In this document: piece after piece, positions 1-9,649 of the stretch | How positions within the stretch are numbered: position 1 is the first letter of the stretch | Layout: each line of letters begins with the position of its first letter | From: an uncultured Pelagibacteraceae bacterium | GTDB lineage: Bacteria; Pseudomonadota; Alphaproteobacteria; Pelagibacterales; Pelagibacteraceae | NCBI GenBank assembly: GCA_902609705.1 | Contig: CACLSX010000002.1 | Span: 16,347-80,346, forward strand | Reading direction: 5' to 3' | DNA length: 64,000 bases | Program-made: the position numbers and the translations under genes | The notes under the pieces: model-generated | Database searches by the model: none | The model's input: only the letters and a program-made list of their open reading frames with translations | What the model was told of the DNA's origin: nothing

Positions 1-354
1 CGCAACATCTTTATGATTAATTGTTGCAATCTGTTCTTCCATTTTCTTTTCATCTGCTGAATAATCAAAATGGCTTCCATCTTCAAAAACAAATCTGTAC
101 CAAGTATCCAAATCTTTTATTTTTATGTAATCATCTGGATTTTTATTAAAAAGTTTAAAAATTTCATAAATTAAATAAGGAGCGGTTATTACAGTTGGTC
201 CACCATCGTAAGTGAAACCGTTACTTTTAAATACTCTCGCTCTTCCACCTAAATCTTTTTGTTTTTCAATTAAAGTAACTTTATGACCTTTTGCCCGAAG
301 TCTAAGAGCTGCTGCTATGCCACCAAAACCTGATCCAATTACAATTGAATTCAT
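1..354 (-). CDS. crtI: Phytoene desaturase-like FAD oxidoreductase (CrtI), partial, runs off the window start
   Basis: Manual minus-strand translation MNSIVIGSGFGGIAAALRLRAKGHKVTLIEKQKDLGGRARVFKSNGFTYDGGPTVITAPYLI...: Rossmann GxGxxG plus CrtI-type GGRA...FDxGPTVI motif. Confidence 0.8.
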   Translation of the reverse strand, partial: MNSIVIGSGFGGIAAALRLRAKGHKVTLIEKQKDLGGRARVFKSNGFTYDGGPTVITAPYLIYEIFKLFNKNPDDYIKIKDLDTWYRFVFEDGSHFDYSADEKKMEEQIATINHKDVA

Positions 355-402
355 ATTCCTTAATTTACATTATTTTTATAAAATTTGATAAACTATCTTA
401 GT

Positions 403-900
403 TTAAGAACTTATTTTCTTTATTTCTGTCTTTGTTTCTTCAAGATTTTTATTAAACAAATTGTCAAGTTTAGACTTATCGACAGATGTTGTAATAATTT
501 TTTTCACAGATTCTACAGCAATATTAATTGATGTATCTTTAATTTCTTTAATGGCATTATCCTTCATTTGAGAAATTTTAGTTTCTGCTAGACTTTTCTT
601 GAGTTCAGCCGATTTATGAAATTTATCATTCATTTCAATTACAAATCTTTCAGTTTCATCTTTTGACTGCTGCATAATCTTTTCACTCTCAATTTTTGCA
701 GTATCCAGCTTCTTTTGCGCCTCATCCAATAGTCTTTTAGACTCAGCTCGGAGTTTTTCACTTTCATCAATTTCATTTTTGATATCAATAATCATTTTGC
801 TCAATAAATTATTAACATTTTGAGGAACTTTTAAATAAATTAGCGCTCCAAAAAATATTACAAAAGAAACTGCTACCCAAAATGTTGCATCAAATGCCAT
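403..900 (-). CDS. atpF: F0F1 ATP synthase subunit b; start likely at MAFDATFW (900) rather than the ORF start at 936
   Basis: N-terminal TM segment followed by a long charged coiled coil; position after atpE and b'. Confidence 0.85.
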   Translation of the reverse strand: MAFDATFWVAVSFVIFFGALIYLKVPQNVNNLLSKMIIDIKNEIDESEKLRAESKRLLDEAQKKLDTAKIESEKIMQQSKDETERFVIEMNDKFHKSAELKKSLAETKISQMKDNAIKEIKDTSINIAVESVKKIITTSVDKSKLDNLFNKNLEETKTEIKKISS

Positions 901-1480
901 TATGTTTTTCCATTTCTTTTTTAGAAAGATCTTCAACTATGGCTGAAAGACTACTTTTATTTATATCTTCACCAATTAATTGTTTAACTAGATCGGAGGA
1001 TGTCTCAATTGCAATTTTAGTAATTTTCTCTTGAGAGGTTTTTTTTAATTGGTCTATTTCTTCTTCAGCTTTTATTATTTCTTTTTCGATATCCTTTTCT
1101 AAAGATAATCTTTTATTGTTTATATCGTCCAAAACTTTTTGTCTTTCACTATTAAAGAAGTTTTTTGCTTCGACTTTTGTATCATGGATAATTTTATCAA
1201 ATTCTTTAACTTTTTTTTCAGTTTCTTCCCGTTGTTTGTCTGCAGTTTCGATATTCTCTAAGATTTGTGATTTTCTGGTTTCAAGATTGTTACTAATCTT
1301 TGGTAATATGAACTTAGATAAAATTATAAACAATAATCCAAAAGTAAGTACTAACCAAAAAATTTGAGATATCCAAAACTCGGGATTAAGCTGGGGCATA
1401 CCTCCACTCTCAGCGCTTTGAGCGCTATAAGTAAAGATAAGACTTAAAGCTAGAAATTGAAAAATTATCTTTTTCAACAT
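890..1480 (-). CDS. atpF': F0F1 ATP synthase subunit b'
   Basis: PQLNPEFWISQIFWLVLTFGLLFIILSKFILPKI membrane anchor plus coiled coil; operon context. Confidence 0.85.
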   Translation of the reverse strand: MLKKIIFQFLALSLIFTYSAQSAESGGMPQLNPEFWISQIFWLVLTFGLLFIILSKFILPKISNNLETRKSQILENIETADKQREETEKKVKEFDKIIHDTKVEAKNFFNSERQKVLDDINNKRLSLEKDIEKEIIKAEEEIDQLKKTSQEKITKIAIETSSDLVKQLIGEDINKSSLSAIVEDLSKKEMEKHNGI

Positions 1481-1483
1481 TAA

Positions 1484-1711
1484 TTAAAACGCGAAAAGAA
1501 TAATTAATGCAACAACTAATCCAAATAAACCAGTCGCTTCCGCTAATGCAAAGCCTAATAGCAAGTTTGGAAATTGCTTTTGAGCTGCAGATGGATTTCT
1601 CATTGCACCTGAAAGATAATTTCCAAAAATTATCCCAATTCCAACTCCTGCACCTGCAAGTGCAATTGCTGCTAGTCCTGCTCCTATCATTTTTGCTGCT
1701 TCTAATTCCAT
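1484..1711 (-). CDS. atpE: F0F1 ATP synthase subunit c
   Basis: 75 aa, two TM hairpin, GAGVGIGIIFG and FALAEATGLFGLVVALIILF motifs. Confidence 0.95.
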   Translation of the reverse strand: MELEAAKMIGAGLAAIALAGAGVGIGIIFGNYLSGAMRNPSAAQKQFPNLLLGFALAEATGLFGLVVALIILFAF

Positions 1712-1730
1712 TATATCCTCCTTATGTTAA

Positions 1731-2462
1731 TTAATGGTGTAAATTTAATGCATCATTCAAATAGATACATGTTAAAATTGCAAATACATATGCTTGAAGA
1801 AAAGCAACTAATATCTCCAAACCTGTTAATGCAACTGAAAAACCTAGTGGTAGCCAGCCCCCAACAATTCCTAAGCTAACTACGAAACCTCCAAAAACTT
1901 TCATCATCGTATGGCCTGCCATCATATTTGCAAACAATCTAACTGATAAACTAATTGGTCTACTTAAGTATGAAATTATTTCTATAACAACTATTAATGG
2001 CAATAAAACCATTGGAACTCCACTTGGCACAAAAAGTTTTAAGTATCCAAGTCCATGTTTAATAAATCCAATTATTGTTACCCCTATAAATATAAATGCT
2101 GCTAATACAAAAGTTACAATGATGTGGCTAGTGACAGTAAAAGAGTATGGTATCATCCCAAACATGTTACAAAATAAAACAAACATGAATAAAGAAAATA
2201 TGAAAGAAAAGTAAGGCTTAGCTTTCGATCCAGCTGTATCACTTATCATTTTTGAAATAAAAGAGTAACTGAGTTCCGCAAGTAATTGAATTTTATTTGG
2301 TATGATAGATCTCTTCGTGCCTAAATTAAAAATAATTAATATTGCTAGTGAACTTATGACCATAAACAAACTCGCGTTTGTGAATGAAATATCTATGTTA
2401 TTTATTTTAATTTCTGGACCAATTCGGTACACGTTGAATTGGTACATTGGATTTGCTGCCAT
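1731..2462 (-). CDS. atpB: F0F1 ATP synthase subunit a
   Basis: SLSVRLFANMMAGHTMMKV and LEILVAFLQAYVFAILTCIYLNDA signatures. Confidence 0.95.
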   Translation of the reverse strand: MAANPMYQFNVYRIGPEIKINNIDISFTNASLFMVISSLAILIIFNLGTKRSIIPNKIQLLAELSYSFISKMISDTAGSKAKPYFSFIFSLFMFVLFCNMFGMIPYSFTVTSHIIVTFVLAAFIFIGVTIIGFIKHGLGYLKLFVPSGVPMVLLPLIVVIEIISYLSRPISLSVRLFANMMAGHTMMKVFGGFVVSLGIVGGWLPLGFSVALTGLEILVAFLQAYVFAILTCIYLNDALNLHH

Positions 2463-2469
2463 TTGCCTA

Positions 2470-2745
2470 CTATTTTTGCATTTTTTTTGCTGATCTAATA
2501 ACGTTCATAATTCCAGCTATTACACCAATAAAAAAAAATATTAAAATTAACCAGGGTTTAGTACCAAACCAATTGTCTAAAATAAACCCAATAATTGTCC
2601 CAACAGCTACTGCAGATACCAATTCCGTGCTCATTTTGAAGGCTGACCCCATACTTGAGCCTTTATTTCCCTCTTCAGATTTTTTGTCTTTGTCAGTTTT
2701 ATTTTTTGCAATTTTTAGGCGAGTTTTAAACTGGTCTTCATCCAT
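2470..2745 (-). CDS. atpI: AtpI/AtpZ-like ATP synthase accessory protein
   Basis: 91 aa, two TM helices, immediately upstream of atpB. Confidence 0.75.
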   Translation of the reverse strand: MDEDQFKTRLKIAKNKTDKDKKSEEGNKGSSMGSAFKMSTELVSAVAVGTIIGFILDNWFGTKPWLILIFFFIGVIAGIMNVIRSAKKMQK

Positions 2746-2747
2746 TA

Positions 2748-5321
2748 TTAAGCAACCATACTCTCTGCTTTTTGAAGATCTACAGCAACTAGTTGGCTAA
2801 TTCCTTTTTCTGGCATTGTTACGCCGTATAGTCTGTCCATTTTAGACATGGTTAGAGCGTGGTGAGTTACAATAATAAATCTTGTAGATGTAATTTTAGT
2901 TAGTTCCGTCAAAAGATTGCAAAATCTTGTTACATTCGCATCATCTAGAGGTGCGTCTACTTCATCGAGAACGCATATTGGAGCTGGATTAGTAAGAAAC
3001 ACTGCAAAAATTAGAGATAAAGCAGTCAGGGCTTGTTCACCTCCAGATAATAAAGTTATTGATTGTAATCTTTTCCCTGGTGGACTTACCAACATTTCTA
3101 ATCCTGCATCTAAAGGATCATCAGAGTCTACTAGCTCTAGTTTTGCACTACCTCCATTAAATAGTTTGGTATAAACTTCATTGAACTTTCTATTCACTTT
3201 TTCAAAAGCATCTAGAAGTCTTTCCCTACCTTTCTGATTGAGTTCAGTAATACTTTCTTTTAACTTTATAATTGCAGTTACTAAATCTTGTCTATCTTTT
3301 TCCATTTTCTTAATTTCATCTTCATATTTTGAAGTCTCTTCATCTGCTCTTAAGTTAACCGAGCCTAATTTTTCTCTTTCCCTTTTTCTTTCATCAAGCA
3401 ATTCCTCTTGTGTTACTGTATCTGGATATTCAGATGCATCTTTTAAATTTGAAAAATTAAGTATCTCCTCTTCTTTTAAATTAAGTTCTGTTGATACTCT
3501 TTCTAACAAATCATTTCTTCTTTTATTCAAACCATCGATTGTTGCTCCAGAGCTTGCTTTTCGCTCTCTTATTTCAATAGACTCTTCCTTTGTTGTATTA
3601 AGATTGCTTCTTAATTCGTTAATCTCTTTATCTAGTTCATCTATTAATATTTCATTATTACTTTTTTCTTTTTCAGAAATTCTTAAACTTTCAGATATTT
3701 GTCCTTTTCTTTCAGCTTGTGTTTGAGGTTGTTTTTCTAGGCTATCTAATTTTTTTTGTTGAGTATCTTTTCTACTATTTAATTCATTAATCATTTTTTC
3801 AGAATTTACCAATAAGTTTTTCCAACTTTCTACTTCTTGGTCAATTATTTTAATTCTTTCACTTCTCTTAATTGATTCTTTTTTGATATTTTGATTTGTA
3901 CTAAATGCTTCAGCGTATTCTTCTTGTAGACTTTTGATTTCTTCGTTTTTCTTAGTTACTGTTATCGCTAAATCGTTGTCATGCATTTCATTAATTTTTA
4001 TTTTTAAAAATGAAAGATTTATTTTGCATTCATCTATTAAATTAGTTGCACCATTAATATTGTTCTCTGATAGCATTTCTTTTGCTTTTTCTAATTGCTC
4101 ACTTGCTAAATCAATAGTTTCTGAGTTCTTTTTTAGAGTATCAAGGTTTAGATTTTCTAGTATTCTCTCTAATTTATCTTGCTCATCTTTTAATTTACTT
4201 TTTGCATTTACAAGATCTAAACCTGACAATTTTTCAGTTTCATAGTATTTGGAGTCGACTGTAATTAAATTTTCTTTTTCTTCTCTAAGCCTTTTTTCAT
4301 TAGAGTTTGCATCAATGATTATGCTTTTTTCTCTTACAATATCCTCATCTATTACACCTAAAGCCTTTCTGATTGATTGTATTTCATCATTAACCCTGTC
4401 TTTTTCCTCATCTAAGCTCTTTAACTCTAAATTTAATCTTTGTATTTTTGACAAGTTTTCTTGATTTTTTTCTCTTATAGGATTTACATTTTTATTCTTT
4501 TCAATAATTTTCATGCTTAAATCCTCTAATTTATCATTGAAGGACTTAACTTGATCATCAGCCTCATTATTGATCTCATTTTCTACTTTAATTTCATTAT
4601 CAATTTCTAAAAGACGTAAATAATATAAACCTGCCTCAACTTTTTTTATTTCTTCAGAAATAGATTTATATTTTGCAGCCTCTTCAGCTTGCTTTTGCAA
4701 ATTTGCTAATTGTCTTTCCTGTTGTCTTCTTAATTCATCTGCCCTTTTTAAATTATTTTCTGCAGCACCTAATCGTAATTCTGCTTCGTGTCTTCTAACA
4801 TGCAAACCTGCTATACCAGCTGCTTCTTCTAAGATAGCTCTTCGATCTGAAGGTTTTGCCGTAACCAATGCTCCAATTCTACCTTGACTAATAATCGAAG
4901 GTGAATGAGCACCTGTTGACAAATCTGCAAAAAACATTTGAGCATCTTTAGCTCTAACTTCTTTCCCATTTATATAAAATTTTGAGCCTTTATCTTTTTC
5001 TATTTTTCTTCTTATTTCAATTTCATCGAGCTCATTATATTGTAGAGGACCATCTTTATTGTCATTTGATAAGCTCACTAAAACTTCTGCAATATTTTTT
5101 GATGGTTTGTTTGAGGTTCCAGAAAATATAACGTCTTCCATTCCTGAACCTCTCATACTTTTTGCTGATGTCTCACCCATACACCATCGCAACGATTCCA
5201 CTATATTTGATTTGCCACAACCGTTTGGACCAACTATCCCAGTTAAACCTTCTTCAATCAGGAAATTAGTTTTTTCAGCAAAAGACTTAAATCCATTTAG
5301 TTGGATTTTTTTAAATTCCAT
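2748..5321 (-). CDS. smc: SMC chromosome segregation ATPase, short (857 aa)
   Basis: Walker A GPNGCGKSNIVESLRWCMGE, C-terminal LLSGGEQALTALSLIFAVFLTNPAPICVLDEVDAPLDDANV; long coiled coil. Confidence 0.95.
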   Translation of the reverse strand: MEFKKIQLNGFKSFAEKTNFLIEEGLTGIVGPNGCGKSNIVESLRWCMGETSAKSMRGSGMEDVIFSGTSNKPSKNIAEVLVSLSNDNKDGPLQYNELDEIEIRRKIEKDKGSKFYINGKEVRAKDAQMFFADLSTGAHSPSIISQGRIGALVTAKPSDRRAILEEAAGIAGLHVRRHEAELRLGAAENNLKRADELRRQQERQLANLQKQAEEAAKYKSISEEIKKVEAGLYYLRLLEIDNEIKVENEINNEADDQVKSFNDKLEDLSMKIIEKNKNVNPIREKNQENLSKIQRLNLELKSLDEEKDRVNDEIQSIRKALGVIDEDIVREKSIIIDANSNEKRLREEKENLITVDSKYYETEKLSGLDLVNAKSKLKDEQDKLERILENLNLDTLKKNSETIDLASEQLEKAKEMLSENNINGATNLIDECKINLSFLKIKINEMHDNDLAITVTKKNEEIKSLQEEYAEAFSTNQNIKKESIKRSERIKIIDQEVESWKNLLVNSEKMINELNSRKDTQQKKLDSLEKQPQTQAERKGQISESLRISEKEKSNNEILIDELDKEINELRSNLNTTKEESIEIRERKASSGATIDGLNKRRNDLLERVSTELNLKEEEILNFSNLKDASEYPDTVTQEELLDERKREREKLGSVNLRADEETSKYEDEIKKMEKDRQDLVTAIIKLKESITELNQKGRERLLDAFEKVNRKFNEVYTKLFNGGSAKLELVDSDDPLDAGLEMLVSPPGKRLQSITLLSGGEQALTALSLIFAVFLTNPAPICVLDEVDAPLDDANVTRFCNLLTELTKITSTRFIIVTHHALTMSKMDRLYGVTMPEKGISQLVAVDLQKAESMVA

Positions 5322-5329
5322 TCACTGAT

Positions 5330-5905
5330 TTATATCAGTTTTTCAATGTATTTTTTTAATTTTTTGTAGTTTGAGTGATTTTCAAACTTTTTTCCGTTAA
5401 TTATGACTGTTGGGGTAGCATTCACTTTATACTTTTTAACACCTTCGATTCGGTCTTCTAAAATATGATCCTCTATTTTTTTATCCGCCAAGCACTCATC
5501 AAAATCAAGATTATATTCAGTATTATCAATAAATTTTTTCATCGCTTGATTTGCCTCTAATTCATTTTTTCCTTTTATCCACTTATCTTGATTTAAATAT
5601 AAATGATGCAAAATTTCATGCTCACCATCATTTCTACAATGCGCTAATTTAGTTGCATTAAATGCAATGATGTCTAATGGAAAGCTTTTAAATTCTATTG
5701 AAATCAATCCTTTATCAATAAAATCTTCTTTTAATTTAGGATATATATTTTTATGAAAATTTGCACAATGACTACAAGTTAAAGATTCAAAAACCATTAA
5801 CTTAACTTTTGAGTCTGCACTTCCAACTAAAATTGGTTTAACTTCAGAATTAGCATTAATGAAATTAAAAAAAATTAAAATTGAGACAAGAATTATTTTT
5901 TTCAT
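5330..5905 (-). CDS. DsbA-like periplasmic thioredoxin-fold protein
   Basis: Signal peptide, CSHC active site (ESLTCSHCANFHK), TPTVIING cis-Pro loop. Confidence 0.85.
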   Translation of the reverse strand: MKKIILVSILIFFNFINANSEVKPILVGSADSKVKLMVFESLTCSHCANFHKNIYPKLKEDFIDKGLISIEFKSFPLDIIAFNATKLAHCRNDGEHEILHHLYLNQDKWIKGKNELEANQAMKKFIDNTEYNLDFDECLADKKIEDHILEDRIEGVKKYKVNATPTVIINGKKFENHSNYKKLKKYIEKLI

Positions 5906-6384
5906 TTTATTTTAAAATGTTTACTTAGCTCTAAAAGTGAGTTTTTTATTTTGTCATTTTTAATATTATTTATGCTCTTTATATGTTTATTTTTTGTCGC
6001 ATTAATAGCGGTATTTTTATGGCTTTCTTCAATTTTTCCATCAAATGTATTCAATTTAATGTCATCTAAAACATGATAGCCAAAAAAAACATTAATTTTT
6101 TTTATTATTTCTTTTTTAGAATACTCAACGTCAACTTCATTTCCCCTCTTTACTAAAATATTTAAACGACTGCCCGATAACTTGTTTGAACTTTTATATG
6201 ACTTAGGAAAGCTTACTTTAAATAAATCTTTACCTACTAAATATTTCCAATTGTCTAAAGTCTCATTATAAATTTTACCTTTTTTGCTAATTATTCTTTT
6301 TGCTTCTGTGGGTAAAGTATCTTTAAAAGATCTTAAACCTTGAATGGAATTATATCTCTGCTTAGTATTATATTTTTGACTCAT
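5902..6384 (-). CDS. dciA: DUF721/DciA-like protein
   Basis: Pattern ISKKGKIYNETLDNWKYLVGKDLF...LNILVKRGNEVDVEYSKKEIIKKINVFFGY; position between dsbA-like and mutY as in other alphaproteobacteria. Confidence 0.65.
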   Translation of the reverse strand: MSQKYNTKQRYNSIQGLRSFKDTLPTEAKRIISKKGKIYNETLDNWKYLVGKDLFKVSFPKSYKSSNKLSGSRLNILVKRGNEVDVEYSKKEIIKKINVFFGYHVLDDIKLNTFDGKIEESHKNTAINATKNKHIKSINNIKNDKIKNSLLELSKHFKIK

Positions 6385-7377
6385 ATGAATAATAAAAACA
6401 TATCAAATAAAATTCTACTTTGGTACGATAATAATAAAAGAATTTTACCTTGGAGAAAAAAAGTTTCTCAGAAGCAAAAAGAATATTTTACGTTTGTTAG
6501 TGAATTTATGTTGCAGCAAACTCAAGTAAAAACTGTTATTCCTTATTTTAAAAAATTTGTAAAACAAATTCCAACCTTTCAATCATTGGCAAATGTTGAC
6601 GAAAAGATCTTAATGAAACATTGGGAAGGTCTTGGTTATTATTCAAGAGCAAGAAATCTAAAAAAAAGTGCAATTATAATTGTTAGAGATTTCCATGGTA
6701 AGTTGCCAAAATCTTATGAAAAGTTAATACAATTACCAGGAGTAGGTGAATATACATCTAAAGCAATAATGTCTATAGCATTTAACGTTAAAACTATTCC
6801 TTTAGATGGAAATGTAGAGAGAATTCTTAAAAGAACTTTATATTTAAAAAAGCAGAACGAAATATCTAAAGATTTTTTAAAAACAAAAATTAATTTTTTT
6901 GGACTGTCCGATCGTGCCAGCGATTACTCACAAGCAATTATGGAAATAGGTGCTTTAATTTGCAAACCAAAAAATCCAAGTTGTAAAGAATGTCCATTAA
7001 ATAAAAATTGTATATCTTTTAAAAAAAATGATTTTGAGTTAACTAAAATTAATAAAGAAATAAAAACTAAATATTTCGAAGCGACTATTTACAAAAAGCA
7101 TAATAACTACTTATTAGTCAAAAATGATAAATTTAAATTTTTAAAAAATATGCCAATTTTTCCTATGACTGAAGTTCGAGAAAGTAAGTATAATTATTCA
7201 AATAATAAAAAAATTAATATAAAATTATCTAATATGGAAATGAAAATTTTGCTAAATAATGCAAAGAGACCTCCAAAGATTAAAAATAAAATATTAATTA
7301 AAAAAGACAAATTAAGCTCAGAATTAATTCCATCATTTACCAAAAAAATATTTTATACCATCTCAAAATCTGAATGA
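6385..7377 (+). CDS. mutY: A/G-specific adenine glycosylase; start at 6385 preferred over 6340
   Basis: ILPWRKK, SEFMLQQTQVKTVIPYF, LPGVGEYTSKAIMSIAF, FeS Cys cluster CKPKNPSCKECPLNKNC. Confidence 0.95.
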   Translation: MNNKNISNKILLWYDNNKRILPWRKKVSQKQKEYFTFVSEFMLQQTQVKTVIPYFKKFVKQIPTFQSLANVDEKILMKHWEGLGYYSRARNLKKSAIIIVRDFHGKLPKSYEKLIQLPGVGEYTSKAIMSIAFNVKTIPLDGNVERILKRTLYLKKQNEISKDFLKTKINFFGLSDRASDYSQAIMEIGALICKPKNPSCKECPLNKNCISFKKNDFELTKINKEIKTKYFEATIYKKHNNYLLVKNDKFKFLKNMPIFPMTEVRESKYNYSNNKKINIKLSNMEMKILLNNAKRPPKIKNKILIKKDKLSSELIPSFTKKIFYTISKSE

Positions 7378-8498
7378 AAAAAGTTGCAATTGTTGGAGCT
7401 GGCATATCTGGTTTGTATCTTGCAAATGAATTAAACAAAAATACTGAAATAGACTATAAAATCTTTGAAAAAAAAGATTACCTCAATTTAAATGAAGGTT
7501 ATGGCATTCAACTTTCAGTTAATAGTATTAATTTGTTGAATAAAATAGGATTTAAAAATATTTCAGCATCAGATGTTTATTATCCAACAAAAGTTAATTT
7601 TTTCCAGGCTAATAATATTAAAAAGATTTGTGAAATTGATTTAAAGCAATTCAATAATGCAAACGACCGTTACACAACACTTAAAAGATCAACATTAATA
7701 AAGTTTTTAATTGGTAATATTCCTGAGGAAAAAATTCAATTTAAAGCCAATATTCAAAATATCGAATATAATGAAAAAATAAAGATTTCTTGGAATAATA
7801 AGAATGAAAGTTTCGATTATATAGTAATTGCAGACGGTGTTTTTTCAAAATTAAAATCCCAAATATCCAATAATGATTTAAACCCAATTTTTAATGGGAA
7901 CATTGCTTTAAGGGCGAATTTAAAACAACATGAAAAAGATAATATTTCTGTATATATGGGGTCAAATTTTCACTATGTAACTTATCCTGTAAATCAAAAA
8001 CTCGAATATAATTTCGTTGCTATAATCAAAAAGAAGTTAACTACTAAAGAAATTGAAGATAAAAATATTCTTAATTCTGAAACATTTATAAAATCTTTAA
8101 AAGACCTTATATCAAAAAATTCTATTATAAATTTGAAAAATTTAGTAAATTTAAAGTGTTTTCCTGTATTTGTGAGTACTGAATTACCCTCATTAAAATA
8201 CCAAAATACTTTTTTGAGTGGAGATGCTTTATTTGCTTTTCCACCTTCTTTTGCACAAGGTGCTTCTCAAAGTATTGAAACAGCAAATGGTATTTTTGAA
8301 AATATTACAAGTTCAAATAGTATTTATAAAGATAAGGTAAGTAAAATATTACTAGTAAATAAACGATCAAAATTAAACCATTTTGCCTTCCATTTAACTA
8401 ATCCAATAATAATATTAATTAGAAATATTGTTTTGAAATTTTTATCAAAAAATAAAAAATTTCTAGAGAGTTATCTTGGAAAAATTTATAGAAATTAA
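7374..8498 (+). CDS. FAD-dependent monooxygenase (UbiH/salicylate hydroxylase-like)
   Basis: VAIVGAGISGLYLANEL, DYIVIADGVFSKLKS, TFLSGDALFAFPPSFAQGASQSIETA. Confidence 0.75.
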   Translation: MKKVAIVGAGISGLYLANELNKNTEIDYKIFEKKDYLNLNEGYGIQLSVNSINLLNKIGFKNISASDVYYPTKVNFFQANNIKKICEIDLKQFNNANDRYTTLKRSTLIKFLIGNIPEEKIQFKANIQNIEYNEKIKISWNNKNESFDYIVIADGVFSKLKSQISNNDLNPIFNGNIALRANLKQHEKDNISVYMGSNFHYVTYPVNQKLEYNFVAIIKKKLTTKEIEDKNILNSETFIKSLKDLISKNSIINLKNLVNLKCFPVFVSTELPSLKYQNTFLSGDALFAFPPSFAQGASQSIETANGIFENITSSNSIYKDKVSKILLVNKRSKLNHFAFHLTNPIIILIRNIVLKFLSKNKKFLESYLGKIYRN

Positions 8499-9568
8499 GT
8501 AGTTGGCCTTAGTCTTTGCCTCAAATCATCAATTGGTTTGAGTGAATTACCTGATTTATAATACCAAAAAGTCCAACCGTTACAGCTCTCAGCACCTAAT
8601 ATTTGTGCAGCAACTTTATGAATTGATCCTTCTGATTTCCGATATTTTATACTACCATCAATCATAATTTTCGCATTGATTTGTTTTTTTTGATCAAAAA
8701 TTTCAGTACCAGGTTTAATAATTCCTAATTCAACCAAAGATCCAAATGGCACTCTTGGTTTGGATCTATTATTTTTTATAGTATCTAAATATTCATCTTC
8801 TATAATTTTTGTATTTTTAATTCTTTTACTTGCAGCTTCAAAATAGTTTTTTTCTTTTTCTATCCCAAAATAATTTCTACCTAACTTTTTTGAAACTACA
8901 GCAGTTGTTCCCGTACCGAGAAACGGGTCCAATATTAAATCGCCTTTATTAGACGATGCTAATATAATTCTGTGCAATAAAGACTCTGGCTTTTGCGTTG
9001 AGTGAACTTTATTACCATTATTTTTAAGTCTTTCTTTTCCATTACATATAGGTAAATTCCATGTAGATCTCATCTGTAGATCATCGTTTAAACATTTAAG
9101 TGATTGATAGTTAAAAGTATATTTTGAGCCTTCACTTTTTGATGCCCATATAAGTGTTTCGTGTGCATTCGTAAAACGTGTTCCTCTAAAATTTGGCATA
9201 GGGTTATTTTTGTTCCAAATCACATCATTTAGTATCCAAAAACCTAAATCTTGCATTTTTGAACCAACTCTAAAAATATTATGATAACTTCCTATGACCC
9301 ATATAGATCCATTTTTTTTTAAAATTCTTTTACATTCTTTAAGCCATTGAACTGAAAACTCATCATAACTTTTAAAACTATCAAATTTATCCCACGCATC
9401 GTCTACAGCATCGACTTTAGATCTATCAGGTCGACTTAATTCTTTTTTCAGTTGAAGGTTGTAAGGTGGGTCTGCAAATATCAGATCAAAACTTTCAGCC
9501 GGAATTTTTTTTAATTCTTTAATACTATCTCCATTAATAATTTTATTTTTTATGTCTGAAATGATCAT
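8495..9568 (-). CDS. ccrM: CcrM-type adenine-specific DNA methyltransferase (GANTC)
   Basis: DLIFADPPYNLQL, LDPFLGTGTTAVVSKKLGRNYFGIE, C-terminal domain ...HKVAAQILGAESCNGWTFWYY...RLRPT as in alphaproteobacterial CcrM. Confidence 0.92.
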   Translation of the reverse strand: MIISDIKNKIINGDSIKELKKIPAESFDLIFADPPYNLQLKKELSRPDRSKVDAVDDAWDKFDSFKSYDEFSVQWLKECKRILKKNGSIWVIGSYHNIFRVGSKMQDLGFWILNDVIWNKNNPMPNFRGTRFTNAHETLIWASKSEGSKYTFNYQSLKCLNDDLQMRSTWNLPICNGKERLKNNGNKVHSTQKPESLLHRIILASSNKGDLILDPFLGTGTTAVVSKKLGRNYFGIEKEKNYFEAASKRIKNTKIIEDEYLDTIKNNRSKPRVPFGSLVELGIIKPGTEIFDQKKQINAKIMIDGSIKYRKSEGSIHKVAAQILGAESCNGWTFWYYKSGNSLKPIDDLRQRLRPTT

Positions 9569-9649
9569 TTTATATTTTTGAATTAGACTCCAGTCAGGAG
9601 TCTACGTCAACCTGTGATTGAATTTATTGATTGATAATTGTTATGATTA

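Noticed and set aside
1116-1367. Antisense ORFs listed opposite atp, smc, uvrB, carB and other genes (e.g. 1116..1367, 3238..3726, 21873..22244)
   Set aside because: They lie fully inside strong CDS on the other strand, have composition typical of antisense translation (Leu/Ser/Phe-rich) and no family resemblance.
9585-9603. Hairpin as an intrinsic terminator for rnhB
   Set aside because: No U-tract follows the stem on either strand; GANTC content and position favour a regulatory site.
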